Source: Agrococcus casei LMG 22410
GTDB taxonomy: Bacteria; Actinomycetota; Actinomycetes; Actinomycetales; Microbacteriaceae
DNA length: 36,191 nucleotides
Direction of reading: 5' to 3'
Assembly: GCF_900163565.1 (NCBI RefSeq)
Contig: NZ_FUHU01000015.1
Location: forward strand, 1-36,191
Positions 16,762 through 25,001 of this stretch are shown here, piece by piece. Position 1 is the first letter of the stretch. Each line of letters begins with the position of its first letter. The notes under the pieces were generated by a model. The model was not told where the DNA came from. It searched no databases and saw only the letters and a program-made list of their open reading frames with translations. Position numbers and translations under genes: made by a program.

Positions 16762-18153
16762 CTAGCGGTTGATCAGCTCGAGCGCGAGGTCGCGCACGCG
16801 CTCCATCTCGCTCTGCGTCTCTGCCTCGACGTTCAGACGCAACAGCGGCTCGGTGTTCGACGGGCGAACCGAGACCCACCACGATCCGCTGCGCTCGGCG
16901 ATGAAGATGCCGTCGAGGTGATCGATCTCGCCCTCGGCGCCGAAGCGCTCGATGATGCGCTCCTTCGCCGATTCGATGTCGTCGACGCGAGAGTTGATCT
17001 CGCCGCTCGAGAAGTACGGGGTGCACTCAGCCGACAGCTCGCTCATGGGACGCTCGCCCATGCCCAGCTGCGCCAGCACGTGCATCGCCGCGAGCATGCC
17101 GTTGTCAGCACCCCAGAAGTCGCGGAAGTAGTAGTGGGCCGAGTGCTCGCCGCCGAACACTGCCCCGGTCTCGCGCATGCGGTCTTTGATCAGCGAGTGT
17201 CCGACGCGCGTGCGAACTGCCTTGGCGCCCGCTCCCTCGATGGTCTCGGCGACCGATCGCGACGTGATGAGGTTGTGCAGCACCGTGATCTCGGCTTCAC
17301 CTTCGGCGCGAACGCGCTCGATCTCGCGCAGGGCGACGATGGCTGAGACCGCGGACGGCGAGACTGCTCCGCCGCGCTCGTCGATCACGAAGCAGCGGTC
17401 GGCGTCGCCGTCGAACGCGAGGCCGATGTCGGCGCCGTGCTCGACGACGGCCTTCTGCAGGTCGACCAGGTTCTTCGGCTCGAGCGGGTTCGCCTCGTGG
17501 TTCGGGAACGTGCCGTCGAGCTCGAAGTACATCGGAATGATCTCCAGCGGCAGCTGGCCGAGCCCCGCCTCGGTCGACAGGACCGCCGGCACCGTGAGGC
17601 CGCCCATGCCGTTGGCCGCATCGACGACGACCTTCAGGGGGCGGATGCCCGAGAGATCGACGAGTTCGCGCAAGTACGCGGCGTAGTCGGCGAGCACGTC
17701 TCGCTCGCTCACGCTGCCCTCCTGCGGGGCGGCGGGGATGTCGCCAGCGTCGAGGAATGCCTGGGCACCGTCTCGCACCTCGGCGAGCCCGGTGTCGAGG
17801 CTGACGCCCTGGGCTCCGCGGCGCGAGAGCTTCATGCCGTTGTAGGCGGCCGGGTTGTGGCTGGCTGTGAACATGATGGCCGGCACATCGAGGGTGCCTG
17901 AGGCGAAGTACGACTCGTCTGTCGAGCAGAGGCCGATCGAGATGACGTCGGCGCCGCGACGCCTGATGCCCTCGGCTGCTGCCCGGGCGAACGCGGGCGA
18001 GGAGTCGCGCATGTCATGGCCGATCACGATGGGCCGCTCTGTTCCGCCCACGTCGGCGAACGCTGCGGCGAGCGCGCGCACGACGTCTGCGGTCAGCTGG
18101 GACTCGACGAGTCCGCGAACGTCGTATGCCTTGACGATGTCGCTCAGTTGCAT
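16762..18153 (-). CDS. manB: Phosphomannomutase/phosphoglucomutase
   Basis: This 463-residue alpha-D-phosphohexomutase interconverts mannose-6-P and mannose-1-P (and possibly glucose phosphates). The catalytic phosphoserine loop TASHNP is at 96-101 (Ser98), the Mg loop DGDADR at 248-253, the sugar-binding GEHSAHYYFRD follows, and the phosphate-binding RPSNTEPLLRL is near the C-terminus. The start is ATG at 18153 with AGAGGA five bases upstream; the frame to 18219 has no support. It follows the DUF3499 gene by 32 bases, a conserved actinobacterial neighbour, and works with manA (same window) on mannose supply. Confidence 0.96.
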   Translation of the reverse strand: MQLSDIVKAYDVRGLVESQLTADVVRALAAAFADVGGTERPIVIGHDMRDSSPAFARAAAEGIRRRGADVISIGLCSTDESYFASGTLDVPAIMFTASHNPAAYNGMKLSRRGAQGVSLDTGLAEVRDGAQAFLDAGDIPAAPQEGSVSERDVLADYAAYLRELVDLSGIRPLKVVVDAANGMGGLTVPAVLSTEAGLGQLPLEIIPMYFELDGTFPNHEANPLEPKNLVDLQKAVVEHGADIGLAFDGDADRCFVIDERGGAVSPSAVSAIVALREIERVRAEGEAEITVLHNLITSRSVAETIEGAGAKAVRTRVGHSLIKDRMRETGAVFGGEHSAHYYFRDFWGADNGMLAAMHVLAQLGMGERPMSELSAECTPYFSSGEINSRVDDIESAKERIIERFGAEGEIDHLDGIFIAERSGSWWVSVRPSNTEPLLRLNVEAETQSEMERVRDLALELINR

Positions 18154-18185
18154 GGGATTCCTCTTGTTTGACGAATGGCTCAGGT

Positions 18186-18389
18186 TCAGGCGCTGCCAGG
18201 ATTGCGGATCAGCGTCCACTCGCTCGGGGCTTTCATCCGAGACGCGTGAACCTCACACAGATCGTAGCCGCCCGCCGCGAGCTCAGGAGACAGCGGACCG
18301 ATCACCATGACTCTCGAGTCATAGTCATAGCTGAGGGTGAAGTCTGCGTAGTTGCGGCACGTGGGCTTCACGCAGAATCGTTCGGTCAC
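18186..18389 (-). CDS. DUF3499 family protein
   Basis: This 67-residue protein has three Cys in the pattern CVKPTC near the N-terminus and LCEVHASRM near the C-terminus, suggesting a small zinc-ribbon-like fold (Cys6, Cys11, Cys45, His48). This matches the DUF3499 family, found next to manB and a metallopeptidase-like gene across Actinobacteria; no function is established. The start is GTG at 18389, with TAGAAT six bases upstream and no Shine-Dalgarno, and divergent from the metallopeptidase-like gene. Confidence 0.88.
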   Translation of the reverse strand: MTERFCVKPTCRNYADFTLSYDYDSRVMVIGPLSPELAAGGYDLCEVHASRMKAPSEWTLIRNPGSA

Positions 18390-18422
18390 GCTCAGATTCT
18401 ACTGTGCGGCTACGCTGGGGCC
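18390..18422. promoter_or_regulatory. Divergent pair of putative leaderless promoters
   Basis: The 33 bases between the GTG starts at 18389 (minus) and 18423 (plus) contain TAGAAT on the minus strand (18396-18401) and TACGCT on the plus strand (18411-18416). Each is exactly six bases from its start codon. No Shine-Dalgarno is present on either side, and each promoter's upstream contacts must overlap the opposite gene's promoter. Read from sequence; function inferred. Confidence 0.55.
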
Positions 18423-18833
18423 GTGGAGCGACCCAGCAGACGGCACGGCAGACGCGGCATGCGCTCGGCTGTCACTGGTCCCGAGCTGCCGCTGACGGTG
18501 ACCCGCGAGTCGCAGTTCGTCGAATGGGTGTCTGAGGCCGCGGCTCACGCCAAGTCGCTGTGGCCCGAAGAGCTCGCCCGGGTTCGATTCCAGCTCAGCG
18601 ATGTCCCCCGCGAGCTTCCCGACGACGCCGGGCGTGTTCCGCTCTGGCACGTCGACCGCGAGCTCGACGTGATCACCGTGCACCGGCTCGTCTACGAGTT
18701 CATGCTCCGGCCGCAGCTCGAAGACGACTGGCACGAGCGCTTCGCCGTCGAGGGCGCGGTCTACCGTGCCGTCGCAGAGTACTTGGGGCGCGACCCCTGG
18801 GAGGTTGCGCCCGACCGATTCCGGCACGGCTGA
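18423..18833 (+). CDS. Metallopeptidase-family (Zincin_1-like) protein lacking HExxH
   Basis: This 136-residue protein begins with the RHGRRGMRS motif typical of the actinobacterial genes encoded opposite DUF3499 and annotated as metallopeptidase family. The body (FQLSDVPRELP, ITVHRLVYEF, VYRAVAEYLGRDP) aligns by eye with that family, but where an HExxH zinc site would be expected the sequence reads YRAVA. It is therefore probably not a peptidase. The start is GTG at 18423 (leaderless, see the promoter entry). It converges on the DUF5719 gene. Confidence 0.75.
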   Translation: MERPSRRHGRRGMRSAVTGPELPLTVTRESQFVEWVSEAAAHAKSLWPEELARVRFQLSDVPRELPDDAGRVPLWHVDRELDVITVHRLVYEFMLRPQLEDDWHERFAVEGAVYRAVAEYLGRDPWEVAPDRFRHG

Positions 18834-18843
18834 GCCGAGGCGA

Positions 18844-20475
18844 TCAGTACTCGACCGTCACCGCAGCGGCGGCGGGCGGCACCGGCTGCACCGAGTAGCC
18901 CGCGATCAGACCGTCATCAGTCATGACGACAGAAGCGCGGATGCCGCTCCCCCGCAGCACGACCGGGTCCTGACCCAGCTCCATTGAGAACAGGGCTCCG
19001 GCGACCAGCTCGTGCTCAGTGCCGTCGACCTCGATGACCTGCGTGTCGTCAGAGGCGTTGTACACGACCAGCTCTCGGTCGTGGCCCCTCGGCCGGGCAT
19101 CCACGGTCACTTCGCCGTCGATCGTCCGAGAAGGCGAGAGCCAGACGAAGTCGGCCACGACGCTGCCGTCTGCGGGCAGCGAGCGCATGCCCGCGGCGAC
19201 TGGCGCATCCGACTGGATGTCGATCGTGTAGTCGCCTTCCGGCAGCGCCGAGAGGTCCATGTCGATGACCGTTCCGGCCGCGAGCGGCACCTCGGTCGTC
19301 GTCGGGTTTGTTCCGGGGCTCGAGAACTCTATTCTCACCACGGTGTCTTCGGCTGCGACGAGGCGCAGGGTCGACTGCACGTCTGACCCGTCGCCGTCGA
19401 CGTTCGCAGATGTTCTTCCAGACAGCGGCACGCCGACGAAGGTCTGGTCGGTCGTGGCGGCGGGCTGGCCCGAGATCGTGTCGATGCCGCCGGGCTCAAG
19501 CCCGCGGATGATCGAGTGCTGCATGAAGGCGGCGACGGCCGAGCCCTCGCTGCGCACGAGAACCGCGGGCGAGGCGTTGTCGACCGACAGCGAAGCCAGG
19601 TCGATCGCGGTGGCCGTGCCGGGCTCGATGGTGATCGCCGAGTTCGCCGCGCTGTCGGCCGGCCCTTCGGTCGTGAACACCTCGAGGCGAACCGTCGTCG
19701 GCTGCTCGCTCGGGTTCGCGAGCACGATGATCGACGAGCGCCCCGTGGTCGTGGCGCCACCGACGAGCCACTGCGATGCAGCGGGCGATGTGCAGGCTGC
19801 TCCCGAGAGCCCTGCGATCTCGGCATCGTCGGCCGAAGTCCACGACATGCCTCCCAGCACCGAGTCGCCGACGGGTGCCTGCACCGATGTCAGCTCAGCG
19901 CCCTCGACGTTGCCGATCGGCAGCTGCGCAGTCTCTGCGCCCTCGAGCTCGGGCACGACAGGGTTCGCGTCAGAGACGGGCACGATCGACGTCGATCCGC
20001 CTTCTCCGGACTGCACCCGGAGCTGCCCGGGCGCGCACACGATCTGCTGCTCGCCGGCCATGGGCGTGATCTGCTCGTTCACCGGCTCGCGGTCGACCGC
20101 GAAGGCGCCGCTCCCCGCGGCCCACACAGCTCCGACGCCAAGCGCCACAGCCGCTCCGATCGCCACGAGGCCGAGCAGTGACCGACCCGACCACAATGCG
20201 ACCGTCTTGGGGTTCGCTCGCAGCCGCGCCTCGGCATCCGCGTTCCACTGCGCCTCGGCGTCGGTCGCCGTGACATCGGATGCGATGTCGGTGTCGGTCG
20301 CAAGCTTCGCCAGCTCTTCTGGGTCATCGTGCAGGGTCGCGTGCTGATCGTGCTTGTCCGGCTGACCGTGGGGCTCGTCAGCCGACGGAGCCGAAGGCTG
20401 GCGCCCCTGCTCGAGGTCTTCGCCCGTCACGGGAATCGCGCCCGCTTCGTCCCAGGCGTCGCGCTCGTCGCTCAT
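18844..20475 (-). CDS. DUF5719 family membrane-anchored extracellular protein
   Basis: This 543-residue protein has a long acidic, disordered cytoplasmic N-terminus (1-95), one TM helix (about 98-120) and a large Thr/Ser/Gly-rich extracellular beta-rich region with repeated IIVLANPSEQPTTVRLEVF-like and ELVVYNASDDTQVIEV-like strands. This layout matches DUF5719 proteins, which accompany the large GT2 membrane protein in actinobacteria. Function is unknown; a role in surface glycan assembly is inferred from context. Its ATG overlaps the upstream glycosyltransferase stop by four bases. Confidence 0.82.
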   Translation of the reverse strand: MSDERDAWDEAGAIPVTGEDLEQGRQPSAPSADEPHGQPDKHDQHATLHDDPEELAKLATDTDIASDVTATDAEAQWNADAEARLRANPKTVALWSGRSLLGLVAIGAAVALGVGAVWAAGSGAFAVDREPVNEQITPMAGEQQIVCAPGQLRVQSGEGGSTSIVPVSDANPVVPELEGAETAQLPIGNVEGAELTSVQAPVGDSVLGGMSWTSADDAEIAGLSGAACTSPAASQWLVGGATTTGRSSIIVLANPSEQPTTVRLEVFTTEGPADSAANSAITIEPGTATAIDLASLSVDNASPAVLVRSEGSAVAAFMQHSIIRGLEPGGIDTISGQPAATTDQTFVGVPLSGRTSANVDGDGSDVQSTLRLVAAEDTVVRIEFSSPGTNPTTTEVPLAAGTVIDMDLSALPEGDYTIDIQSDAPVAAGMRSLPADGSVVADFVWLSPSRTIDGEVTVDARPRGHDRELVVYNASDDTQVIEVDGTEHELVAGALFSMELGQDPVVLRGSGIRASVVMTDDGLIAGYSVQPVPPAAAAVTVEY

Positions 20476-23270
20476 GCGTAGTCCTTCCGAACGTCTTTGG
20501 CGCGCGTCACACGGGAGCGCGCGCCTCGCTTGATGGCCGGCATCGCGAGCACAAGCGCAATCGCCAGCAGAATCAGCTGGCCAGCAAGCAGCCAGCCGCT
20601 CCAGGCGGGCATCTGCGCCTCGACTCCTGACTGCTCGACTTCGGTCTTCCAGAGCAGCCCGGCATCGGTCTGGCCGACCGACTGCAGGTCTGCGCGCTGG
20701 TTGAGGCTGCGCTGCGTGCTGTCGTAGGCCGCGACCGCACTGCCCTCGGCGTCGCGCAGCACGATGAAGCCGATGCTCTGCTGCTGCAGCTGCTCGCTCG
20801 CGTCGACCGTGCCGCCCGAGATGAGGTCGACCGCGAGCTGCGACAGCTCAGAGCGCTGCCCCGTCGGAGCCTCGGCGGTCGTGTGGAACGTCTGCACATC
20901 GCCCAGCGTCGTGCCGTCGCCCCGAATGACCTCGATCGAGAAGGTCTCGTCGGCACCGGCAGCGATCACCAGGGTTCCGAGCATCGGATCGTCGGACGCG
21001 GCGGCCGACACGAGTGCAGGCATCGTGCGTTCCGGGAGGGGCGAGACGACGGCTGGGCTCACCGCGGCGCCGGCGACGATCGCGCCTCCCGAGACGACCG
21101 CGAACAGCGCGAGGATCGCACCGGGAGCCTTGCCCCTGAAGTCGAGCACGCCGAGCGTGGCGGATGCGGCGATCACGAGGCCGAGCAGCATGAGGCTGAC
21201 GCCCGGGCCGGTCCAGACCTTGCTCGTCACACCCTGGAACGCCGCCAGCGTCGTGCCGGCGCTGACGACTGCAGTCGAGAATCCGGCCAGTGCGACGGCG
21301 ATGCCTGCGATGCCGTGACCGGCGCGCATGAACGGTGCGGCGAACGCGGCGAGCGCGAGCGGAGCGACGAGTGCGAGCGTGACCCACATCGGCCACGGGC
21401 CGCCCGCGAGGCCGAACTGGTCGAACAGGGTCGCGATGGTTCCGAGGCTCGCGTCTGGCAGCTGGGCCGCGAGCACCGCGGCATCGGGCGCTGCGTAATC
21501 GAACGGAACACCCGGGTCTGCGAACAGTGCGAGCGGGGTTCCGCGCTGCAGGTTGGCGAAGAGCAGCGGGCCGAACAGGGCTGCCGTCGGAACGAGGGCG
21601 ATGAGGAGGCGGATCGATGCGCCGAATCGGGCACGCACCGCGAACCAGATCACTGCGACCACGACAGCGCCGACGAGCGCCGGAAGCAGCGAAGGCGCCC
21701 CCGCTGTGGCGACCGCGAGCGCAACTGCTCCGAGCGCTGCTGTGCGCACGAGATCGCGAGCTCGGACGACCGCGTACGCGATCAGCGGCAGAGCGATGTG
21801 CGCGATCACTGCGCCGATGCGTCCGTCGTGCATGCTCACCAGCAGCGTCGGCGCGAGCGCCCAGACGGCGGCGACGACAGCCGGCACCCACTTGACTCGC
21901 GTGAGCCTGCGGGCCAGCGCCCACCCTGTGATGCTGGCGAGCACGGGTGCGATCACCAGCAGGATGAGCACTGCCAGCGACGGCTGCCAGAAGGTGAGCG
22001 TGCCGAGCAGCGCCAGCAGGATCTGCAGGGGGTCGGCGGGTGCGACGAGGCCCCCCGCGCTCTCGCGGTCGCTCCAGAGCGCCGCGTTCCAGATGTCGGT
22101 GAAGCCGCCCAGCTGCAGCAGGCCGCCGCCTGTGACGGCAGTCGACGTCAGCAGCGGCAGGCTGATGATCACGCCGGCGAGCAGTGCGAGCGCGAGCACC
22201 CAGAGGGTTCCGCCCTGCACGAATCCGACGCGCTCGTCGGCGACGCGTGAGTTGACGACGACATCGTCGCCCGCGAGCCGTCGTCGTGCCCGCATCGCCC
22301 TGTGCGAGATGCGCAGGGGTGCGAGGTCGCTCCAGGCGGCGGTTCTCGATTGGCGGATGCGCGAGCGCGCGGACGACACGGCCCCGAACGCGAACATCGC
22401 GCTGAACGCGGCCCCGAACTCGCTCAGAATCGCTGCCGGCCGCTTTGCGAACAGGTGCCCTATCGAGCGGATGACAGCTTGCGGCAGCAGCAGGAGCCAG
22501 TGGAAGACGAGGGCCGCAGCATGCGAGTACGCGAAGCGCCGGTGCAGCTGCGCGCGGCGGGCGAGGCCCGTGAACGACGCGTCTGAGACGCTTCTGACGC
22601 TGAACAGCTCTGCGCCGCCGTTGCGACGGATCCTGGCGAATGGCTGCACCGAGACCTGGTGGCCCGCGAGCCTGGCGCGCACGCCCAGGTCGAGGCCGGC
22701 GTCGATGCTCGGCAGCGCAGGGTCGAAGCCGCCCAGCTGCTCGAACACGTCACGACGCACGAGCATGCCCGATGCCGCGACGCCGAGCACGTCGGAGCGG
22801 TCGTCGTGCTGGCCCTGGTCGAGATCGCCCGCGGCGAGCCTGACCGACGCGCCCAGCGGCGTCATCGTCTCGCCAAACTCGTTGACTGTCGCCGAGTCAT
22901 CGGCGCGCATGACCTTGGGGCCGACCACGGCCACCAGGCGGTTCGCCTCGACCGTCTGCATGAGGGCTTCAAGGGCGTCCGGAGCCGGGGCCGCATCATG
23001 TGCGAGGAACCACAGCCAGTCGCGCTCGTCTGCATCGGGCAGCTCGGCGACACCGTGCCGCACCGCCTGGCCGAAGCCGACTCTCGAGCGCAGGCGCACG
23101 ACAGTGTCGAGCCCCTTTTTCAGGGAGTCGACGGATGCGTCGGTGCTGGCGACGTCGACGCCGACGGATGCGACGGGCGCGAGGGTCTGTGCCTCAAGCG
23201 CCGAAAGCGTATGGGCAAGCATGCCCTCGCCGTTGCGATTGGCGATGACCGCCATAACTCTGCTCTGCAC
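20472..23270 (-). CDS. GT2 glycosyltransferase fused to a large polytopic membrane domain
   Basis: This 932-residue protein has an N-terminal GT-A glycosyltransferase domain (about 1-250: ANRNGEGMLAHTL, WFLAHDAAPAPDALEAL, the SGMLVRRDVFEQLGGFDP acceptor motif). It is followed by about a dozen hydrophobic segments (about 340-770) and a C-terminal extracellular region ending in a final TM and basic tail (RKDYA). A bifunctional transferase/flippase-like role in envelope glycan synthesis is inferred; the substrate is unknown. The start is GTG at 23270, with TAGCCT six bases upstream; ATG at residue 6 is possible. Translationally coupled to DUF5719. Confidence 0.88.
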   Translation of the reverse strand: MQSRVMAVIANRNGEGMLAHTLSALEAQTLAPVASVGVDVASTDASVDSLKKGLDTVVRLRSRVGFGQAVRHGVAELPDADERDWLWFLAHDAAPAPDALEALMQTVEANRLVAVVGPKVMRADDSATVNEFGETMTPLGASVRLAAGDLDQGQHDDRSDVLGVAASGMLVRRDVFEQLGGFDPALPSIDAGLDLGVRARLAGHQVSVQPFARIRRNGGAELFSVRSVSDASFTGLARRAQLHRRFAYSHAAALVFHWLLLLPQAVIRSIGHLFAKRPAAILSEFGAAFSAMFAFGAVSSARSRIRQSRTAAWSDLAPLRISHRAMRARRRLAGDDVVVNSRVADERVGFVQGGTLWVLALALLAGVIISLPLLTSTAVTGGGLLQLGGFTDIWNAALWSDRESAGGLVAPADPLQILLALLGTLTFWQPSLAVLILLVIAPVLASITGWALARRLTRVKWVPAVVAAVWALAPTLLVSMHDGRIGAVIAHIALPLIAYAVVRARDLVRTAALGAVALAVATAGAPSLLPALVGAVVVAVIWFAVRARFGASIRLLIALVPTAALFGPLLFANLQRGTPLALFADPGVPFDYAAPDAAVLAAQLPDASLGTIATLFDQFGLAGGPWPMWVTLALVAPLALAAFAAPFMRAGHGIAGIAVALAGFSTAVVSAGTTLAAFQGVTSKVWTGPGVSLMLLGLVIAASATLGVLDFRGKAPGAILALFAVVSGGAIVAGAAVSPAVVSPLPERTMPALVSAAASDDPMLGTLVIAAGADETFSIEVIRGDGTTLGDVQTFHTTAEAPTGQRSELSQLAVDLISGGTVDASEQLQQQSIGFIVLRDAEGSAVAAYDSTQRSLNQRADLQSVGQTDAGLLWKTEVEQSGVEAQMPAWSGWLLAGQLILLAIALVLAMPAIKRGARSRVTRAKDVRKDYA

Positions 23271-23276
23271 CTTGCA

Positions 23277-23282
23277 AGGCTA
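23277..23282 (-). promoter_or_regulatory. Putative leaderless -10 (TAGCCT) for the GT2 gene
   Basis: The minus-strand TAGCCT lies six bases before the GTG at 23270. It sits in the 73-bp gap after whiB. No ribosome-binding site precedes this GTG, though a weak purine stretch precedes the alternative ATG five codons in. Confidence 0.42.
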
Positions 23283-23343
23283 GGTGCAGACCCGACTGAG
23301 GGCTGGTTTGCCCTCGGAGTGTGACGAAGACCGCGTGCGGCGG

Positions 23344-23664
23344 CTACGCCTGCTTGCGCAGCTTGCGACGCTCGCGCTCTGAGAGGCCGCCCCAGATGCC
23401 GAAGCGCTCGTCGTTCTGCAGCGCGTACTCGAGGCACTGCTCGCGAACCTCGCAGGACTCGCAGATGCGCTTGGCGTCTCGCGTCGAGCCGCCCTTCTCG
23501 GGGAAGAACGCCTCGGGGTCGGTCTCGGCGCACAGTGCGTCGGCCTGCCAGCCGAGGGGGTGCTCGTCGTAGTCGCGGCCGCTGCCCGGAACTCCTGGAA
23601 CACCCAGGAAGACGGGATCGACGAACCAGTCCTCGGGTACTCCCCGGTGAAGTGACTCGGTCAT
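23344..23664 (-). CDS. whiB2: WhiB-family iron-sulfur regulator (WhiB2/WhmD type)
   Basis: This 106-residue protein has the four Fe-S ligands Cys45, Cys68, Cys71 and Cys77 (C-x22-C-x2-C-x5-C), the GIWGG turn at 89-93 and a basic C-terminal helix for DNA contact. WhiB proteins bind sigma factor region 4 and control cell division and development. The type assignment rests on synteny with the metallopeptidase/DUF3499/manB block, as in the Mycobacterium whiB2 locus. The start is ATG at 23664 with GGGAGAG upstream, driven by a strong promoter at 23710-23739. Confidence 0.93.
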   Translation of the reverse strand: MTESLHRGVPEDWFVDPVFLGVPGVPGSGRDYDEHPLGWQADALCAETDPEAFFPEKGGSTRDAKRICESCEVREQCLEYALQNDERFGIWGGLSERERRKLRKQA

Positions 23665-23709
23665 GGTCTCTCCCGTCGTAGCTTGGATGACGCTGGCTGC
23701 GCCTACCTA

Positions 23710-23739
23710 ATTACAACGGTGTCATTCATGTTTCGTCAA
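23710..23739 (-). promoter_or_regulatory. Strong promoter of whiB2
   Basis: Minus-strand -35 TTGACG (23734-23739) and -10 TGTAAT (23710-23715) are separated by 18 bp, each matching five of six consensus bases. Predicted transcription start is near 23703, giving a leader of about 38 nt. The spacer contains GACAC (minus strand, 23719-23723), the core recognised by WhiA in Streptomyces. Confidence 0.75.
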
Positions 23740-23744
23740 GTCGA

Positions 23745-23780
23745 GGATTGTAAAACCTTCAATCCGAACTCTAAGGATTG
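23745..23780. repeat. Alternating array GGATTG-N9-CAATCC-N9-GGATTG upstream of whiB2
   Basis: Three copies of a six-base element occur in alternating orientation with identical nine-base spacing (GGATTG 23745-23750, CAATCC 23760-23765, GGATTG 23775-23780). The array overlaps the last codons of manA and sits just upstream of the whiB2 -35. It can form either of two mutually exclusive hairpins in RNA, or be three protein sites on DNA. It lacks a following T-run, so a simple manA terminator is unlikely. Confidence 0.55.
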
Positions 23781-24898
23781 ACTGATCCCACCGGCGTGTC
23801 GCCCGCCATGGCAAGCCACGCATCTGCAGATGAGAATTCTACTCCGCTCAGCGTGTCGAAGTACGCCGCCTCGCCCGCTGTGAGTGTGTGCCGCTCATCC
23901 GCGAAGGCGACTTCGGTCTCTGCGACCGCCAGGACGATCGCCGGCCCAGACGCATCGGGCCGGTGCACGCCGTCGATCCAACGCAGCTCGAATGCGGCGT
24001 CGGGCGCGTAGCGCGTCGCCCCTGCGAGCTGCTCGCGCGGCATCCGCGGATCATGCAGCACGGAGAAGTCGGCGATCTGCAACAGCTCGGCCGCGTCGAC
24101 ATGCTTCGACGTGAGGCCCGCCCGCAGCACGTTGTCGCTCGGTCCCATCAGCTCGATGCCGAGCCCCTCGAGGTAGGCGTGGATGTTGCCGGCGGGCAGG
24201 AAGAGCGCCTCCCCCGGCTCGAGGGTGACCCTGTTGAGCAGCAGCGAGACGGCGATGCCCGGGTCGCCCGGGTAGTGCTGAGCGAGACGGCGCACGGTGT
24301 CGGCAGCCGCCGCGTCGTGCTCTGCGATCGCATCGACCGCATCCGTCACCGCCCTCACCACTTCTGCGACGCCGGCATCGCCCGACAGCAGCCACGCGAC
24401 GGCACTCTGCAGCGAGCCCTCGAGGCGGCGCGCGAACGGCCGGATCGCCTCGTCGACGGCGAGCACCGCGCGGACTGCCGCGAGCGCGTCATCGGCGTCA
24501 CGAAGGCCGCTGAGCGCCTCGAACTTCGAGACGGCAACGATGATCTCGGGCTTGGCGAACGGGTCTTTGTACGACCTGTGCGGCGCGCTCATGTCGACAC
24601 CGGCGTCGTTCTCGCGCGCGAATCCGCGCTCGGCCTGCTCGGTCGTCGGATGCGCCTGCAGACTGAGCGGCGAGGCAGCTGCGAGCACCTTCAGCAGGAA
24701 GGGCGGATGCGCGACACCGGCCGCGTCGAGTAGCTCGCCGAGCGGTCGGCCGTCGGCAGCTGTCGCAGGGCTTCCGGGGTGGGTGCCGAGCCACAGCTCA
24801 GCCTCGGTGCCTGTGCCGCCGAGACCGAGGTGCTCGCTGATGCGCCCACTGCTTCCCCATGCGTAATCGCGAGGGGTGTTGGAGATACGTACAAACAC
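23771..24898 (-). CDS. manA: Mannose-6-phosphate isomerase, class I
   Basis: This 375-residue zinc enzyme interconverts fructose-6-P and mannose-6-P, feeding manB. It carries the N-terminal NTPRDYAWGS, the zinc/active-site LSLQAHPT (Gln81, His83), YKDPFAKPEI (Glu118) and the AGNIHAYLEGLGIELMG block with the last zinc His. The start is GTG at 24898 with GAAAGG six bases upstream. It is divergent from the acyl-CoA dehydrogenase gene. All zinc ligands are present. Confidence 0.96.
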   Translation of the reverse strand: MFVRISNTPRDYAWGSSGRISEHLGLGGTGTEAELWLGTHPGSPATAADGRPLGELLDAAGVAHPPFLLKVLAAASPLSLQAHPTTEQAERGFARENDAGVDMSAPHRSYKDPFAKPEIIVAVSKFEALSGLRDADDALAAVRAVLAVDEAIRPFARRLEGSLQSAVAWLLSGDAGVAEVVRAVTDAVDAIAEHDAAAADTVRRLAQHYPGDPGIAVSLLLNRVTLEPGEALFLPAGNIHAYLEGLGIELMGPSDNVLRAGLTSKHVDAAELLQIADFSVLHDPRMPREQLAGATRYAPDAAFELRWIDGVHRPDASGPAIVLAVAETEVAFADERHTLTAGEAAYFDTLSGVEFSSADAWLAMAGDTPVGSVNP

Positions 24899-25001
24899 GC
24901 ACGGCCTTTCGACGGGGTCCTCCTGTCGACACTAGCAATCGGGCTGTCGCAACGCAGGCTCGCGACCTAGACTCTTGGCACCATCTGGCGAAAGGACTCC
25001 A

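Noticed and set aside
19259-20347. A 362-residue plus-strand frame opposite DUF5719, and a 576-residue frame at 21553-23283
   Set aside because: Both are Ser/Thr/Ala/Arg-rich shadows of clearly coding genes on the other strand.
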